Source: Azadirachta indica
Taxonomy: Eukaryota; Streptophyta; Magnoliopsida; Sapindales; Meliaceae
NCBI GenBank assembly: GCA_022749755.1
Contig: CM040442.1
Span: 9,956,457 to 10,020,456 of the forward strand
Length of the DNA stretch: 64,000 bases
Direction of reading: 5' to 3'
In this document: positions 45,387 through 57,787 of the stretch, piece by piece
Position numbering within the stretch: position 1 is the stretch's first letter
Layout of the letters: the number at the start of each line of letters is the position of its first letter
Translations under genes and position numbers: made by a program
The notes under the pieces: generated by a model
Told to the model about the DNA's origin: nothing
What the model saw: the letters and a program-made list of their open reading frames with translations, nothing else
The model's database searches: none

Positions 45387-46215
45387 GTATATGTCATAGA
45401 TTGTTCTTTACCTAAAAGTTTTGAAACACTGGAGCCATTCAAACGTGCCACCACACTTAATTTGTCTAGCAATCTCTCCTTCAAGTCACAATGAACTACA
45501 AGGATTGAATAACCAAAGTGGAGATCTTCCAAAGTTGAAGAGACGTCTATCATGATATTCAGTTACTATAAAAATCCAAAAAATAGTCATCACAATACAA
45601 ATATTTCTCTAAACTCCCGTAGGGATGTACTTTAGCACTGATGCTTGAAAAAAAAAATCTTCACAAGGTTTGAATTGATGAAAGCTGCTTATAATAACTT
45701 CACATTCAACATCAAAACTCTTAAATTCTTCTTCAAAATACAAGTGAAACACCTTCATTGCAACTTCCACCATCTTGAAGTTTCCTCTATAAACTACACC
45801 AAAACCCCTACGCCAAGTAGGTTGTAAGCAATGAACCCAATTGTAGCTCGCACAAGTTCATAGTAAGAAATTCTTTTCCAAGTTCTCGCGATGACATATC
45901 ATAATCATTTGGTATCTTTGGCTTTCTCTTTGGGCATTTTAGTGAGGCAAGTAAGAGGGCCAAAGCTAGTACTGTTGATGCAATACTTAATGGCAAAACA
46001 ATTCATTGGAGATCAATATTTCTCGTTCTTTTATGGTGAGAGCTAGATTTGTATAAGAATTGCACTGGGGAAGCCACACAATACCAGATTTCCCACAAAT
46101 AATTTAGTTGTAAATTTAACAAAAGATCCTCCTTTTGGAATTTCTCCTTCTAGCATGTTACTAGATAGATTTAGATATTTGAGGCATGAGAGTGCTCCAA
46201 AGACTTAGGAATTGC
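45387..46215 (-). pseudogene. LRR-RLK pseudogene (copy 2)
   Basis: Paralogue of the receptor kinase at 20660-21640, on the - strand. The last LRR region (46120-46215) and the membrane segment [20 protein letters not shown] are clear. A frameshift follows MSSREL, and the glycine loop is altered. The kinase continues to 45387 with VARLNGSSVSKLLGKEQSM, a few residues further than the unit-1 copy keeps before its insertion. The LTR sequence then interrupts it. The 5' LRR part and the kinase C-terminus are missing. Confidence 0.8.
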
Positions 46216-46429
46216 TCCACCACTCATGCTTATTTATCAAAATGTCTAAACAAAAATATGTTACATATTTTATACTACATGCTTTAATTTCCCATATATT
46301 GCATGCAATAAAGAAACCCCTATTGAATGTGACAACTATATAATATTATTACTTTAATTTATATTAATTAAGTATATATAGATTGATAAAAACGTTTAAA
46401 TATAAATATTTAAATCTTTTTCTCATGTT
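46216..46429. other. non-coding sequence
   Basis: Matches 22580-22680 and 23225-23340 of unit 1. The sequence between 21420 and 22570 of unit 1 has no counterpart here. Confidence 0.5.
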
Positions 46430-47150
46430 TAAAATTTGGGTAATTTTCAGCTTTATCCACACATTTATTGATAATTTTCATAAATAACTTCAATTTTTTA
46501 AAAATCATCAGCAGTGTCTCTTTTAACAATGAAATGACACACTTATCCTTACTATAATTAACACTATGTATAAGACAAAAATAACCTTATATAATAAAAC
46601 GATAAAATTAATCTATATGTTAAATTTTAATGTATATTTTGTTAAAAAATAAAATATAATTAAATTAAAGTAATCTCGTAAAAAAATAAAAAACTTAAAA
46701 AATTTAACTAATTAAATAGAATGAATGAATGAATTAATATTATTATACAATTTATTATATATCGAAATTAACTATTATGTGAAATTAGTTAATTAAACGT
46801 AATATCAAATAATTTATTCATTCTATGAATTAATAATTTAATTGTATATATATATAAATAATTTATTTTTTCTAACAAAATTACATTACAAACTGTACAT
46901 ATAGAGTTAATTTTGTCTTTTTATTATATAAGGTTATTTTTATCTTTGCACTTATAGAATTAATTACAATAAAGGTAAATGTGTTATATTACCATTTTCC
47001 ATTATTTTTAATGGTGATTTACTATTAAAAAGGGCACTACTGATGATTTTAAAAAAAATTAAGGTTATTTGTAAAGATTTTTAATAAATGTGTGGATAAA
47101 GCTAAAAATTAAAATTACTAGTTCAAGTGACAATTTACGTAATATTTGAG
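46430..47150. mobile_element. long inverted-repeat element, uninterrupted (copy 2)
   Basis: The arms at 46440-46690 and 46890-47130 pair in reverse (for example TTTATCCACACATTTATTGA with TTAATAAATGTGTGGATAAA). It matches the outer element at 23340-25390 but lacks the 1.3-kb nested insertion. The empty site TAAATAGAA is at 46713-46721. Confidence 0.7.
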
Positions 47151-47879
47151 AAAGTTTTACTATAGGATGGAGTAGCATGAAACGAAAATAAAACTCAAAC
47201 AAATTTAGTGTTTAGTATAATTGATAAAAATAGAGAAAATATATTAAATAAATCTTAGAGTTTTTTATTTTTTGATAATTTTGCAAAAGAAATATTTTAT
47301 TTGATAGATAAGAAAATGAAATCTAAGAAAGAAAAAAATCTTTAAGAATTTCTTTGTATCATTAATCTTATAATATTATATCACAAACAAATTAATTTAT
47401 TAACAAATTGATTATTTTGTTTGACATCAATTTTGATTATTTTCATTTCGTCAAAACTTATTGTTCTAAATTTAATTATTAATAATTGTTTAATTTTGTT
47501 AGTTTTTGATTATTTCGGAAAATTTTTTATGAAGAAAATGAATTTAAAGAATTCTAAAATTGTTTACAAAATTTGTAAATAATTATGAAGGATTTAATCG
47601 ACTAAATTAAAAAATTTGTAACTTTTTAAATGACTTGTTTGAGCAAAATGAGAATTATAAAATTTTTATAATCATTTATTAAATAAATTTATATTCACTT
47701 AATTAACCAAAATTTGATATTTGTTTGAGCCTTGTCCCCATCCTTAACCGAATTTTGAAATGGAGATGAAAGTTCATCCCCTAACCTGACCTGATTCCTG
47801 ATCGTTTTACAATCATCTTCCTCAAACCTCAACTTGAATGGGTCAAGCCCCTAACCTCATTTGGATCTTTTCCATCCTT
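47151..47879. other. non-coding sequence before BAHD relic
   Basis: Shared with 25391-26094; no gene recognised. Confidence 0.5.
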
Positions 47880-48038
47880 ACACGTGGGTATGCATTTGTC
47901 GGGGTGAATGAACAGGCTGCCATTCTCTCGCAGACCAACGATGGTAAAGGAATTGAAGCATAGATTATCTTAGCTAGTGAAGAAACGGCTAATTTTGTAA
48001 AAGACCCTCAAATCCTAACTTATGCGTCTCTCAACTAA
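47880..48038 (+). pseudogene. relic C-terminus of a second BAHD-type gene (copy B)
   Basis: Sense GVNEQAAILSQTNDGKGIEA, TAG, IILASEETANFVKDPQILTY, ASLN and TAA (48036-48038). It is closer to the family consensus than copy A (TNDGKGIEA, DPQILTYASLN). The shared TAG at the conserved Trp codon shows the gene was already dead before the unit was duplicated. No upstream part of the enzyme remains. Confidence 0.78.
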
Positions 48039-48284
48039 AGAATTGAAAGCAATAGATATAATGATCTTAAGTAATCTTTTTCTTTTTTCATATAATCAAA
48101 GATTTGATGTAGATTTAACCTTGGAAGATGCTTTTCCAATTTTCAACAGCTAGTTATATAATGAGATGTTAGCCAACAAGATTGTCAAGATTTTGTTGTG
48201 AATATATCATAATCCTTTGAGCATGGCCTGAGTATTTTCTGGGTCAATTTGGTTTTCAATAAATTTTAAAAATCAAATCAAACC

Positions 48285-49369
48285 ATGTAAAATAATATAT
48301 TCAAACTGAATCGATAAGGAAAATCAATTGGAATCGATGAAAACTAGTCTGGATTGATTCAATAACGCAAACTTTACCTTACTCAAATGAACTTCTTTTT
48401 ATTTATACTTTCCATAATTTAAATATCTTTGATGAGTTTAATTTAATGTCCACTAAGTTTTTTTACCTAACTCAAGTTCATAAATTTATAGAAAAATAAA
48501 AATATCAAATTATAATTCATCAAAAATATTAAAAATCAAAATTTTGAATTATATCATTAGAAGAAAAGGTAGGCGCACAATTAATCAAAACTCATACAAT
48601 CCGTCAAAATCTAAAATTACAAATTATAATATAAAAGAATAAGACTCTATTAATCAATTAAAGTCAATGATCACAAATCATAACAAAATAAAATGTTAAT
48701 ATAAAAACCTTTAAAGTTTGTAATAGATAATTTTCATACTTCCAAACTCTAAAATCAATCATCTAAACTTCTCATTGTTGATGGATCTAATGATGCCAAT
48801 ATAAATATTTCGACCTTTGCATAAAAATTTATAAATTTATTTAACATAACTGAATAAACATGTATAAATTATATGAATAAGAATTGTAAGTTATATGTGA
48901 TAAATGTTTAAAAGTGTAGGTTTATCAAGAGAAATATTATGATTTACACTTAAAAATATCATTACCATCTCAAAAATTAAGCATTTTCCTTTAAACAAAA
49001 ATTGAACTTAATAATCAATTTTGCACAGGTCTCATATAATGAGCATATCTTTTAATCCAAAATATGAATTGATACAATTTTTGGATCACACAAACATAAA
49101 CTCATTCTTTCACAAATATGTAAATTAGAGGTCAGACTAGTTCGAGCATCTACTAGGTCAAAATCAAGTTTTAATAGAACTCAACTGCACCTTAGGGCCA
49201 GCCTAACATGGTTTTGTATTTGGGTCATATGGTTAGAATTTTTTGAAAGTCAATGGATAGATCTACAATGTTTATATTTTACACAATTCCAAATTCAGAG
49301 TTCTTGGCTATGAAAAGTAGCCTTAATTCTAGAAAATTGGTGAAGAAATTCAAACTGAACAGCTTTGCT
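48285..49369. other. unassigned non-coding sequence
   Basis: Similarity to unit 1 stops at about 48285 (AATCAAACCAT), where unit 1 has the Athila-type element. No gene recognised. Confidence 0.5.
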
Positions 49370-50248
49370 TATTTTTAACATAACTCAGGCTGTACATAAT
49401 AACTTTGCTTGAAATTTTGACCATTGGAAAGATTATGAATGCGCCTATTCAATGAATTTGATGAATTCAATGGTCCAAAATGTGGTACAATTGGATAGAG
49501 CATGATTAAGTTGGAAGTTTACAACTTGTGTTTTTACATGTGAAATATGTCTTGTTTTACCTACATAAAGAAAGTAGTAGAAGTTATCTAGGACATCATT
49601 TTTCTTTATTTTCATTCTCCATTTCTTAATTTAGGTTTTAATTACATAATATATTACTAAATTTGAAGCTAGGGCTCAGGGTGAAACTTTAATGATTTTA
49701 TAAGAATTGTTCTTAGATTCTTTACTACATACTTCATTGTTAAACTTTTTAATTGATTGAATAGTAGATTTTGCAAGTGCTTTTGATTTTCATAAACCTT
49801 GATTCCTTGTTAATAATAGTACAATGATTGCTTGGGTGTTTTTCTACATATCAACGAGCAAAAAAACTTGTAGTCTTCACCATCATTTTAAAGGTTAATT
49901 TTTTTTGTTTCCTTTCTATTCTTTTGAAAAGATATCTTCATGTGCTTAAACGATATTTATCTTCCAATTAAGATCACTTCTTAGTTGATTTCTAATTGTG
50001 TCATTAAAAAAGGATCAATAATGATTTTTGTAAATTTTTTTAAATTGAATCCCTAATGCCCTAGTATTTGGTAACATTGAATTTATTTTCTAAAATAAAT
50101 ATATTACTCAAGATAATTTTTACATATTTTGACCATTGGACTTGTGGACTTATTATACCTAATTCCCTAAGGATCAATACTCAGATTTTTAAAAAAAATT
50201 ACTTGAGATAACATATTTTTGAATATTACAAACCTAAAAGTTGTAGCA
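49370..50248 (+). repeat. gypsy 5' LTR, partial
   Basis: Aligns to the right 880-890 bases of the 3' LTRs (56325-57218 and 4270-5174), with many differences, ending GTTGTAGCA. The left part of the LTR is not found upstream, so it is truncated or replaced. Confidence 0.75.
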
Positions 50249-50254
50249 AGTTTT

Positions 50255-50272
50255 TGACATCTTCACTAGAAA
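50255..50272 (+). other. gypsy primer-binding site, drifted
   Basis: TGACATCTTCACTAGAAA after AAGTTTT. It matches in place and partly in sequence the TGGCGCCGTTGCCGGGGA site of Athila/Tat-type elements. Confidence 0.55.
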
Positions 50273-50765
50273 AACGATTTTTATAAAGTTTACTAAGTTC
50301 TTATTTTTTTCCTTTTACTAACTTTAACTCCTAACTTTGACTCTAACATTTTTATTTATTTATTTGCTTGTTGTTATTTATGTTTCTTTTAATTTGGAAG
50401 GTCAGCCGCCTATTTACATTTTCATTTATGTTGGTTCTACATACCAACTATTTTTTGTTTATTTTGTTCATGGTAGATTTTGCCACCTATTTTAGTTCTT
50501 TCTTTTGTTAACTATCATGTTATTGGTTATATAATTGTTTAATTTTTAAGAAGAATGTTGTGCCATCTCTTTTCTTTTTATTTGAGTTATTATTGTGTTA
50601 ACATTTTATTTTACTGTATTTTATTTATCGTTGTTTTATTTTTATTTATTTTGATGCTTGGTTGGTATTGTGATTCTCATTCTCATTATTTGGTGAAAGA
50701 TTGATTCTAAAACCGTCTTTGAAAATCTGTTTAATTTACCTGCACAATCATATATCCAACACAAT

Positions 50766-52060
50766 GGTTGAAGTGGAAAGTGTGTAGAGTGAACATGAAA
50801 ATCAACCATTGCAAACTATGCGTGAATATCTATAACTGCCTCAAAGTTCTGCTCCTTCATTCTTCATCAACCATTACGATCCATGCGTGAATATCTACAA
50901 TCACTATGAAGTTTTGCTCTTTCATGCATTATTTTCCCTCCTAATGTTAACAATTTTAAATTTAAGCCAGGAATGATTCTATTACTTCCTAATTTCCATG
51001 GTTTAGAATTTGAAAGTCATTATTTGCATCTTAAAGAATTTGAGAAAGTTTGTGCCACTTTTAATGATTAAGCTTGTATCAATGAAATTGTTAGGCTAAA
51101 GTTATTATATTTTTCTTTAATAGATAAGGTGAAAATTTGACTTAACTCTTTGAAATCTAGATCAATTAGGAGATGGCACTACTGCATATTTCTAATATTG
51201 GAAAAGATTTAAGAATTTTTTAAATTCTTGTCTATATCATGGCTTTGAAAAATGGTGCACTATAAGTTTTTTTAATGACGGATTAACACTTGAAACAAAG
51301 CATTTGTAGAAACAATGCGCACTAGTGAATTTCTTGACAAAGAAAGTGAAGAAACCTTAGAATATATAGACATTTGGTTGAAAACCAAAAATCGTGGCAT
51401 AATACTAATTCTTCTGAAAATTTAATTAGATTTAATCTTGCAAATGTTAAAAGAAAATATCACCTTAATCAATAAGATGATCTAAATGTTAGGATTGCTA
51501 GTTTGGCTAGAAAGGTTGAAGCCATCAAAATAATGTGAGTTAAGGAAGCTAAATATGTGCAAAATTAGGAAATTTATGGCATTTGTGAAATTCTAGGGCA
51601 CTCAACAAATGAATTTCTAAATATTCCTACTTTCAAAGAAGCTTTTCATGAACAAGAAAATGCAATGAATAATTTTAGAAAGCCTTTTCCATCTTTTTTT
51701 TCGTAAGCTTATAATCCTAGATAGAGGAATCATGCCAATTTTAGGTAGAGGAATGACAACAATGCACACATAATGCCTTTTTAAGGTACGTCAAATTTTC
51801 ATTCTTATGCACACTATGTTCGAAAAATCTTGAGGGGACATTATAAGCATTCATGCAAGGGCATACAAACACTAATAATCAAACTTCACAAGCCATCGAT
51901 GAAAGCAAAAATACATTGTCTACTTAAATTCAACTTAATCCTTATAGTAAATGTCAAGTTTCTAGTACAAGTAAAGCTCAACTTGAAAATGCCAATTCTA
52001 TTACAAATCTATGAAGTAGTAAGGTTATTAACAAAACTATTCCTCTAAAGGAGTAAATGC
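50766..52060 (+). pseudogene. gypsy gag, decayed
   Basis: The conserved gag core is clear near 50960-51060: PGMILLLPNFHGLEFESHYL followed by HLKEFEKVCATFND. It is followed by INEIVRLKLLYFSLIDKVKI, LNSLKSRSI and later LIRFNLANVKR-like sequence. This is the Retrotrans_gag type of plant gypsy elements. Many stops (TGA within the DKVKI*LNSL segment, others in 51140-51600) break it. A low-quality continuation with Asn/Gln-rich pieces reaches 52060. Confidence 0.75.
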
Positions 52061-52780
52061 ATAGTGTTTCATTAAAGTCGAAAGGCAATGGTAAGGATAA
52101 TGGTAAACACAATGAAACTGAGCCATTTGTTGCTAATAAATGCCCAATCCTTGCTTATTTTCCTCAGAGATTGCAACCAATCAAAAAATTGAACCAAAAT
52201 TCTGAAATCTTTGAATTCTTCAACCAAGTTACAATTAACATTCCTTAGTTAGATGCAATTAAACAAGTTCCTTCTTTTGCTAAATTTTTGAAAGATGTCT
52301 ACACAGTTAAAAGAAAGCAATTTTAACTAAGAATGTTAGTTCAATTATTCAACATAACACTCCACCAAAATATAAAGATCCTGGTTCTTTAACCATTTTT
52401 TGTGTAATTTGAAACTTTAGGGTAAACCATTATTTGCTTGATCTTTGTGCAAGTGTTAATCTTTTACTATATTTAGTGTATGACCAATTAGGTTTAGGTG
52501 AGCTTAAACCTACCTATGCAATATTTCAACTTGTTGATTGTTAAAATGTCATAAGGAATATTTAAGAATATATTAGTCCAAGTAGATAAATATTCTTGTC
52601 AATTTTATTATCTTCGACCGATAACTTGTTGCTCACTTAGGTGCCTAAATTCTTATCATATTAAGATGTCCACTTCTTGTTGCATCTATGGAAATGAAGT
52701 TTTAAAACTTTCTTTTGGAGACATGACATTAGAAATGAATGTGTTTAATATTTGAAAGAGACCTAGTGAAAATGATGATA
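52061..52780 (+). pseudogene. gypsy protease region, decayed (copy B)
   Basis: Sense YFPQRLQPIKKLNQNSEIFE and FFNQVTINIP (52057-52248 frame), then LDAIKQVPSFAKFLKDVYT. The active-site area at about 52436-52475 reads LLDLCASVNLLPY. Frames are interrupted. Confidence 0.7.
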
Positions 52781-53179
52781 TGTATGAAGTTAGTTATATT
52801 AAAGAACTTGTTCAGGATTACTTTAATATTTCATTTTTGTCCAGTCCCTTGGATGCTTGTTTAAATGGTTGCAATGATTTTAATTTTGATGAAAATTTTG
52901 AAATGTCTCACATTTTTTCCCTTTTAAAATCTTCTCAGGTTTTGGAAATTAATGAATAGATACCAAAATTTAAAGACTTCCCTCAACATGTGGATACAAT
53001 GATCCCATCAAGTGTTCAACCACCTAAACTTAATTTGAAACCATAACCATCTAATCTCAAATATGTTTTGTTGGGTGCTATTGAAAATTTTTTTCGTGAT
53101 AATTTCTTCTAAACTTAATGTTTTTCAAGAATGTAAGTTGCTAGAACTTTTGAGATTCCATAAACATGCTGTAGGATAG

Positions 53180-54170
53180 ACCATGGTTAACATAAAAAAG
53201 GAATTAGTCCTTTGATTTACATGAAGAAGATATATTTAAAGGATAATACCAATATCATCTAGACAAATGTAATATAGCTAAATCTTAACATGAAAGAGGT
53301 AGTGAGAAATAAAGTTCTCAAACTTTTAGATGTGGGAATCATTTACCCTATTTTTGATAGCACATGGGTAAGTTCAACTTAAGTTATACCTAAAAAATCT
53401 AGAGCTACTGTTGTCAAAAATAAAAATAATGAACTAATTCCAACTAGAACAATTACTGGTAGGAGAATGTGTATTGACTATAGGAAATTCAACTCAGTAA
53501 CTAAGAAAGACTACTTCTTTTTACCATTTATAGATCAAATGTTAGAAAGGATAGCTAGACATGTATTTTACTGTTTCCTAGAAGGGTATTCTAAGCATAA
53601 CTAAATTGAAATTACACCTGAAGACAAAAAAAAAAACCCATTTTCACTTGCCCATTTGGAATTTTTGCATACAGAAAGATGCTTCTTGGATTATAAAATG
53701 CACCAGCTACATTTCAAAGATGATTGTTTATCTAACTTGTAAAAAGTTTTGACCAAGTGTAAAGAGAAGAATCTAGTGCTTAATAAGGAAAAATGTCATT
53801 TCATGTTTACAACTGCTATTATACTTAGTTATATTATCTTATCCAAAGAAATTGAAGTAGTTAAATCTAAAATGAATTGATTTTCAATTTGCCAATTCCT
53901 AAGTCTATTAAAGATGTTAGATCATTTTCAGGATATATTGGTTTTTTATAGGAAATTTATCAAAAATTTTAATATTATATCAAGACCATTGTGTAATCTC
54001 TTATCAAAAGATGCTTTCTTTAAGTGGATTGAGCCATGTCAAGAAGCTGTTGTCAAACTTAAAAGAATGCTAACTTCTGCTCCTATCATGCAGCCTCTTA
54101 ATTGGACTTTACCTTTTGAAATCACGTGTGATCCTAGTGATTATGCTGTTAGAACTATTTTAGGATAAAA
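53180..54170 (+). pseudogene. gypsy reverse transcriptase, decayed, catalytic box deleted (copy B)
   Basis: The same RT segments as copy A are present (IDYRKFNSVTKKDYF, ARHVFYCFLEGY). However, sequence runs from the region before the catalytic box (near 53720) straight to the region after it, so FMDD is missing. The connection segment and RNase H entry are in an open stretch at 53914-54168 (FYRKFIKNFNIISRPLCNLL, LPFEITCDPSDYAV). Confidence 0.82.
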
Positions 54171-54800
54171 AAAGGATAAAAAATTTAAGTGATATACTAT
54201 ACTAGTAAAACCTTAATAGTGCTCAAATGAATTATTCTACTACAAAGAAGGAATTACTTGTAGTAGTATTAGCATTGGATAAATTTAAATCTTATCTTGT
54301 TGGCTGACAAATTGTCATTTTTAGCGATCATGTAGCATTGAAATATCTTTTTTTAAAGAAGAAGGCTAACCTATGTTGATTAGGTGGATACTTTTGCTTT
54401 AAGAGTTTGATCTCACAATTCAAGATAAGAAAGGAGTACATAATGCGGTTGTTGGTTATTTGTCTAGGCTCGCATTTGATGAACTAATTGAGACAACACC
54501 AATTAATGAAAATTTTCTTGATGAGCAACTTTTAAGTCTTTTAACTTTACCTTGGTTTCCTGATATTGCCATTTTTTTTTCAAGTCAAATTCCAAATCAT
54601 TGAAATGCTCAAAACAAAATGAAATTTTGAAGGGAGGTACACAAATTTTTCTAGGATGATCCATATCTTTTCAAATATTGTCCTGACCAAATCATAAGAA
54701 AATGTGTATCTGACAATGAAATTCAAAATATCCTTTTTTTTTATCATTTTCAAGCATATGGTGGTCATTTTTATTCATCAATTTAGAAAGTTTGTGTTTT
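54171..54800 (+). pseudogene. gypsy RNase H and integrase zinc-finger fragment (copy B)
   Basis: RNase H is recognisable by [20 protein letters not shown] near 54240-54300. The integrase HHCC fragment (DNEIQNI...YHFQAYGGHF) follows near 54712-54770 and ends abruptly as in copy A. Confidence 0.7.
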
Positions 54801-55565
54801 TTGCAGGCTAAGCCCTAGGAAAGATGAAGAGTTTGTAAAACTAACTGACAACCTTGGTCCAGTTTTAGCTGAGCGAAAATTTAACCTAGAATATAGGGGA
54901 GGTAGCCTTGGGTTAATGGGGTGTATGTCAATTGCCGTACATGTAGGAGGATGCTATGTCATAGGTATCAAAGGCTTTATCTGTAAGTAACATCATTCAC
55001 AAAACAATTGGAGAAGAACTAGCAGTCTTAACAATGCATGAACGAATTGATAAAATGCTTGATTTGCAAATGTTTTTATTGCCTTACCAAGTAGAATTTA
55101 GAAGAAATTTTCAAGTTGCATCCTGAGAATAACTGACCATCCATAGGGTTGTTAGATTTTAATGGTTTCTTTAATAAGTTGTTGCCTTTCTTGATCGTGC
55201 TATAGAACATACCTTCATTTCACAAATGGCTCGCAAACTCCTTATCTTTGCTCCAATTACTGATGAGTTGATCAATCACCTTCAAAGCTTTGTTTGTTAA
55301 CCATATTCAACAATGGCACGATTAGAATGGTCAAGTGAAAACAGCAAAAAGAAAAAATTTGATTTGTCACTCCATTTACAACTTTTCTTATCTTTTGTTT
55401 TCACTTGTAGCATTTTGTTATTTTTCTTTAGTTATTTCTGCTCAAGTTTCGTTAAGGTTTTTTTGTTTTTCAATAACTACCGTCTCAGATAATGTTCTTT
55501 ATACTATACCCCTTCGCATTTAAACATTGGGGACAATGTCGCAATCTGATTGAGGAGAGTACAGT
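54801..55565 (+). other. gypsy 3' internal region with polypurine tract (copy B)
   Basis: Matches 2761-3519. Contains AAACATTGGGGACAATG and TTGAGGAGAGTA (55522-55561). No family recognised in its open stretches. Confidence 0.6.
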
Positions 55566-57218
55566 TGACATAAGTAGTTATTTTTGTTTGTCTTAAAAAA
55601 AAAAAAACCTTTAGATTCATAACCTTTAAGAATCGTAAAGTAGGGAGTAATCTTACTCCTAAAACATATCCTAGTAGATGTGTCCATTATCATTTAGTTT
55701 TGATTTATGAATTTTATAACAAAGGCTTTACCATTATCTTCTTTTTTAATTGATCCAATCTATAAACTCTCACATCATCATCACATAACAAATTCTACTC
55801 AAATACTCATTTAGTAAATATTTATAAATCATCTTGCTTACACACACTTTGATACATAATTGTGGATGGCATATTAGAATCTTACAATATTTGAGTTCTA
55901 TTTTTTGTTTTTTCGGTTAAAGGTAACAGCTAAAGGTAAGAAAAATTTCAAAAAAGAAAAAGAAGAAAAAAATAAATAAATAAATAATTCTAACCAAAGC
56001 TTTTACTTAATAATAGAGCTTTTTGCCTAATCAGCAATAAATGTTCGTATAAAATGATAGTGTTTTGGTATGAATAATTTCATACCCTTAACTGAGTAAT
56101 TAAGTCCGAAGGAATGTTTTAATACCTAATACCCTAAGGCCAACTAGTTTAGGAGTTATTGGTAGAAAGCTTACTATATGAGTTAAGGTTATGATATATT
56201 AAAAAAAAGTTGTAAAAAAAAAAACAGAGAGAAAGGAGACAAATATAATCTTTGCCTAAAAAAGTTTACCTTGACAAAATTTGGAACCATTATTTTTTGG
56301 TCTTAATTAAATCCCATAAATAAATTTTCAACATAACTTAGGCTATACATAATAAATTTGGTTGAAATTTAGAATATTGGAAAGGTTTTGAACTTGCCTA
56401 CAATCTTGAAAAGTCATCTTAAACAAATTTGGTGAATTCAACGGTCCAAAATGTGCTATAATCGAATAGAGCATGATTAAGTTGAAAGTTTGTAACGTGT
56501 GCTCACACATGTAAAATATCTTATTTTGCCTATATAAAGGAATGGTGGAAGTTATTTAGGGCAACCTTTCTCTTTATTTTCATTCTCGCTTTCTTAATTT
56601 AGTTTTTAATTATATAATGTTTTGCTAAATTCGTAGTTTGGGCTAAGGGTGAAACTCTGATGATTTTATAATAATTGTTCTTTGATCCTTTACTTTGTAC
56701 TTCATTGTTAAACATCACAATTGATTGAATACTAGATTTTACAAGTGTTTTTGGTTTGTCATAAATATTAATTCATTGTTCACAAATGGGACGATTACTT
56801 GGATGTTTTTTATATATCAATGAGCAAGGCAACTTGTTGTCTTCACCATCAATTTAAAGATTAGTTCTTTTTTTTTTTGTTTGTTTTCTTTCTTTTCTTT
56901 TAAAAAGATACTTTCATATGTTTAAATGATATTCATCTTCTAATTAAAATCACTCCTTACTTGATTTTTAGTTGTGTTATAAAAGGGATCAATAATAATT
57001 TTTATAAAACTCTTCAAAGTGAATCCCTAATCCCCTGGTAATTGGTAACATTGAATTAATTTTCTAAAATAAACAAATTAATCAAGATAATCCCTATTTA
57101 TTTGGACCACTGAACTTGTGGACTTACTATAACTATTTCTTGTGAATCGATACTCGGGTTTTCTCTTTATTACTTGATACAACCTACACTTGAGTATTAT
57201 AATCTAAAAGTTGTTGCA
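55566..57218 (+). repeat. gypsy 3' LTR (copy B)
   Basis: Paralogue of 3520-5174 with the same ends. It contains TATATAAAGG near 56531. Confidence 0.65.
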
Positions 57219-57421
57219 ATATGCTAATTTTATCATTTGGTACAGGCTAAAGTTGAATGAGAAATAGAATTTAGGATTAGGGTTGTCTTTCATTTTATAT
57301 ATAACACAAGTTTAATTTATTATCACATAATCTCTTTCTTAAATATAAACATTTTAATTTATTTTTAAAATTTCTTCATTTATGATTTAGTTTTTAGTTT
57401 GGTTTTTGACTTGGTTCATTT

Positions 57422-57787
57422 TATTGGAAGGATTATACATTTAAAGAAATCAAACTCTTGTTATATCTTTGCAAAACTTGCTACAAACACACAAACAACT
57501 CTTTACCCTTGCTTCCTTCTTGAAGTTTACAATTCACTTGCTCACTTCTTCTCTCTTGAATTGATGAAAGACAAAAAATACAAGTAGACATCTATAGTAA
57601 ACATATAACCTTCTAAGCTATTGATTTTATAGGTATACCTAACCAATGATCAAATCTTAACCATTGATTTTTACCTAATACATTCCACTAAAACTCACCT
57701 AACTTTCCACTAATTGACATGAATCATGCTTGCTTCGAGAAATTGGATTTAGGCTTCAATTTTAAAAATCGAGTTTAAAATTCAACA
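57422..57787 (-). repeat. copia 3' LTR (copy B)
   Basis: 366 bases, the same length as in copy A. The outer end has drifted from TGTTGG to TATTGG. Confidence 0.9.

Larger units (their letters stand above)
49370..57218 (+). mobile_element. Ty3/gypsy retrotransposon (copy B), nearly full span
   Basis: Second copy of the element at the window start. It comprises a partial 5' LTR (49370-50248), a drifted primer-binding site, gag, protease, RT, RNase H, a truncated integrase, a purine tract and a 3' LTR (55566-57218). All frames are broken. Relative to copy A it has lost 88 bases, including the RT catalytic box, but lacks the 25-base duplication in RNase H. Confidence 0.87.
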
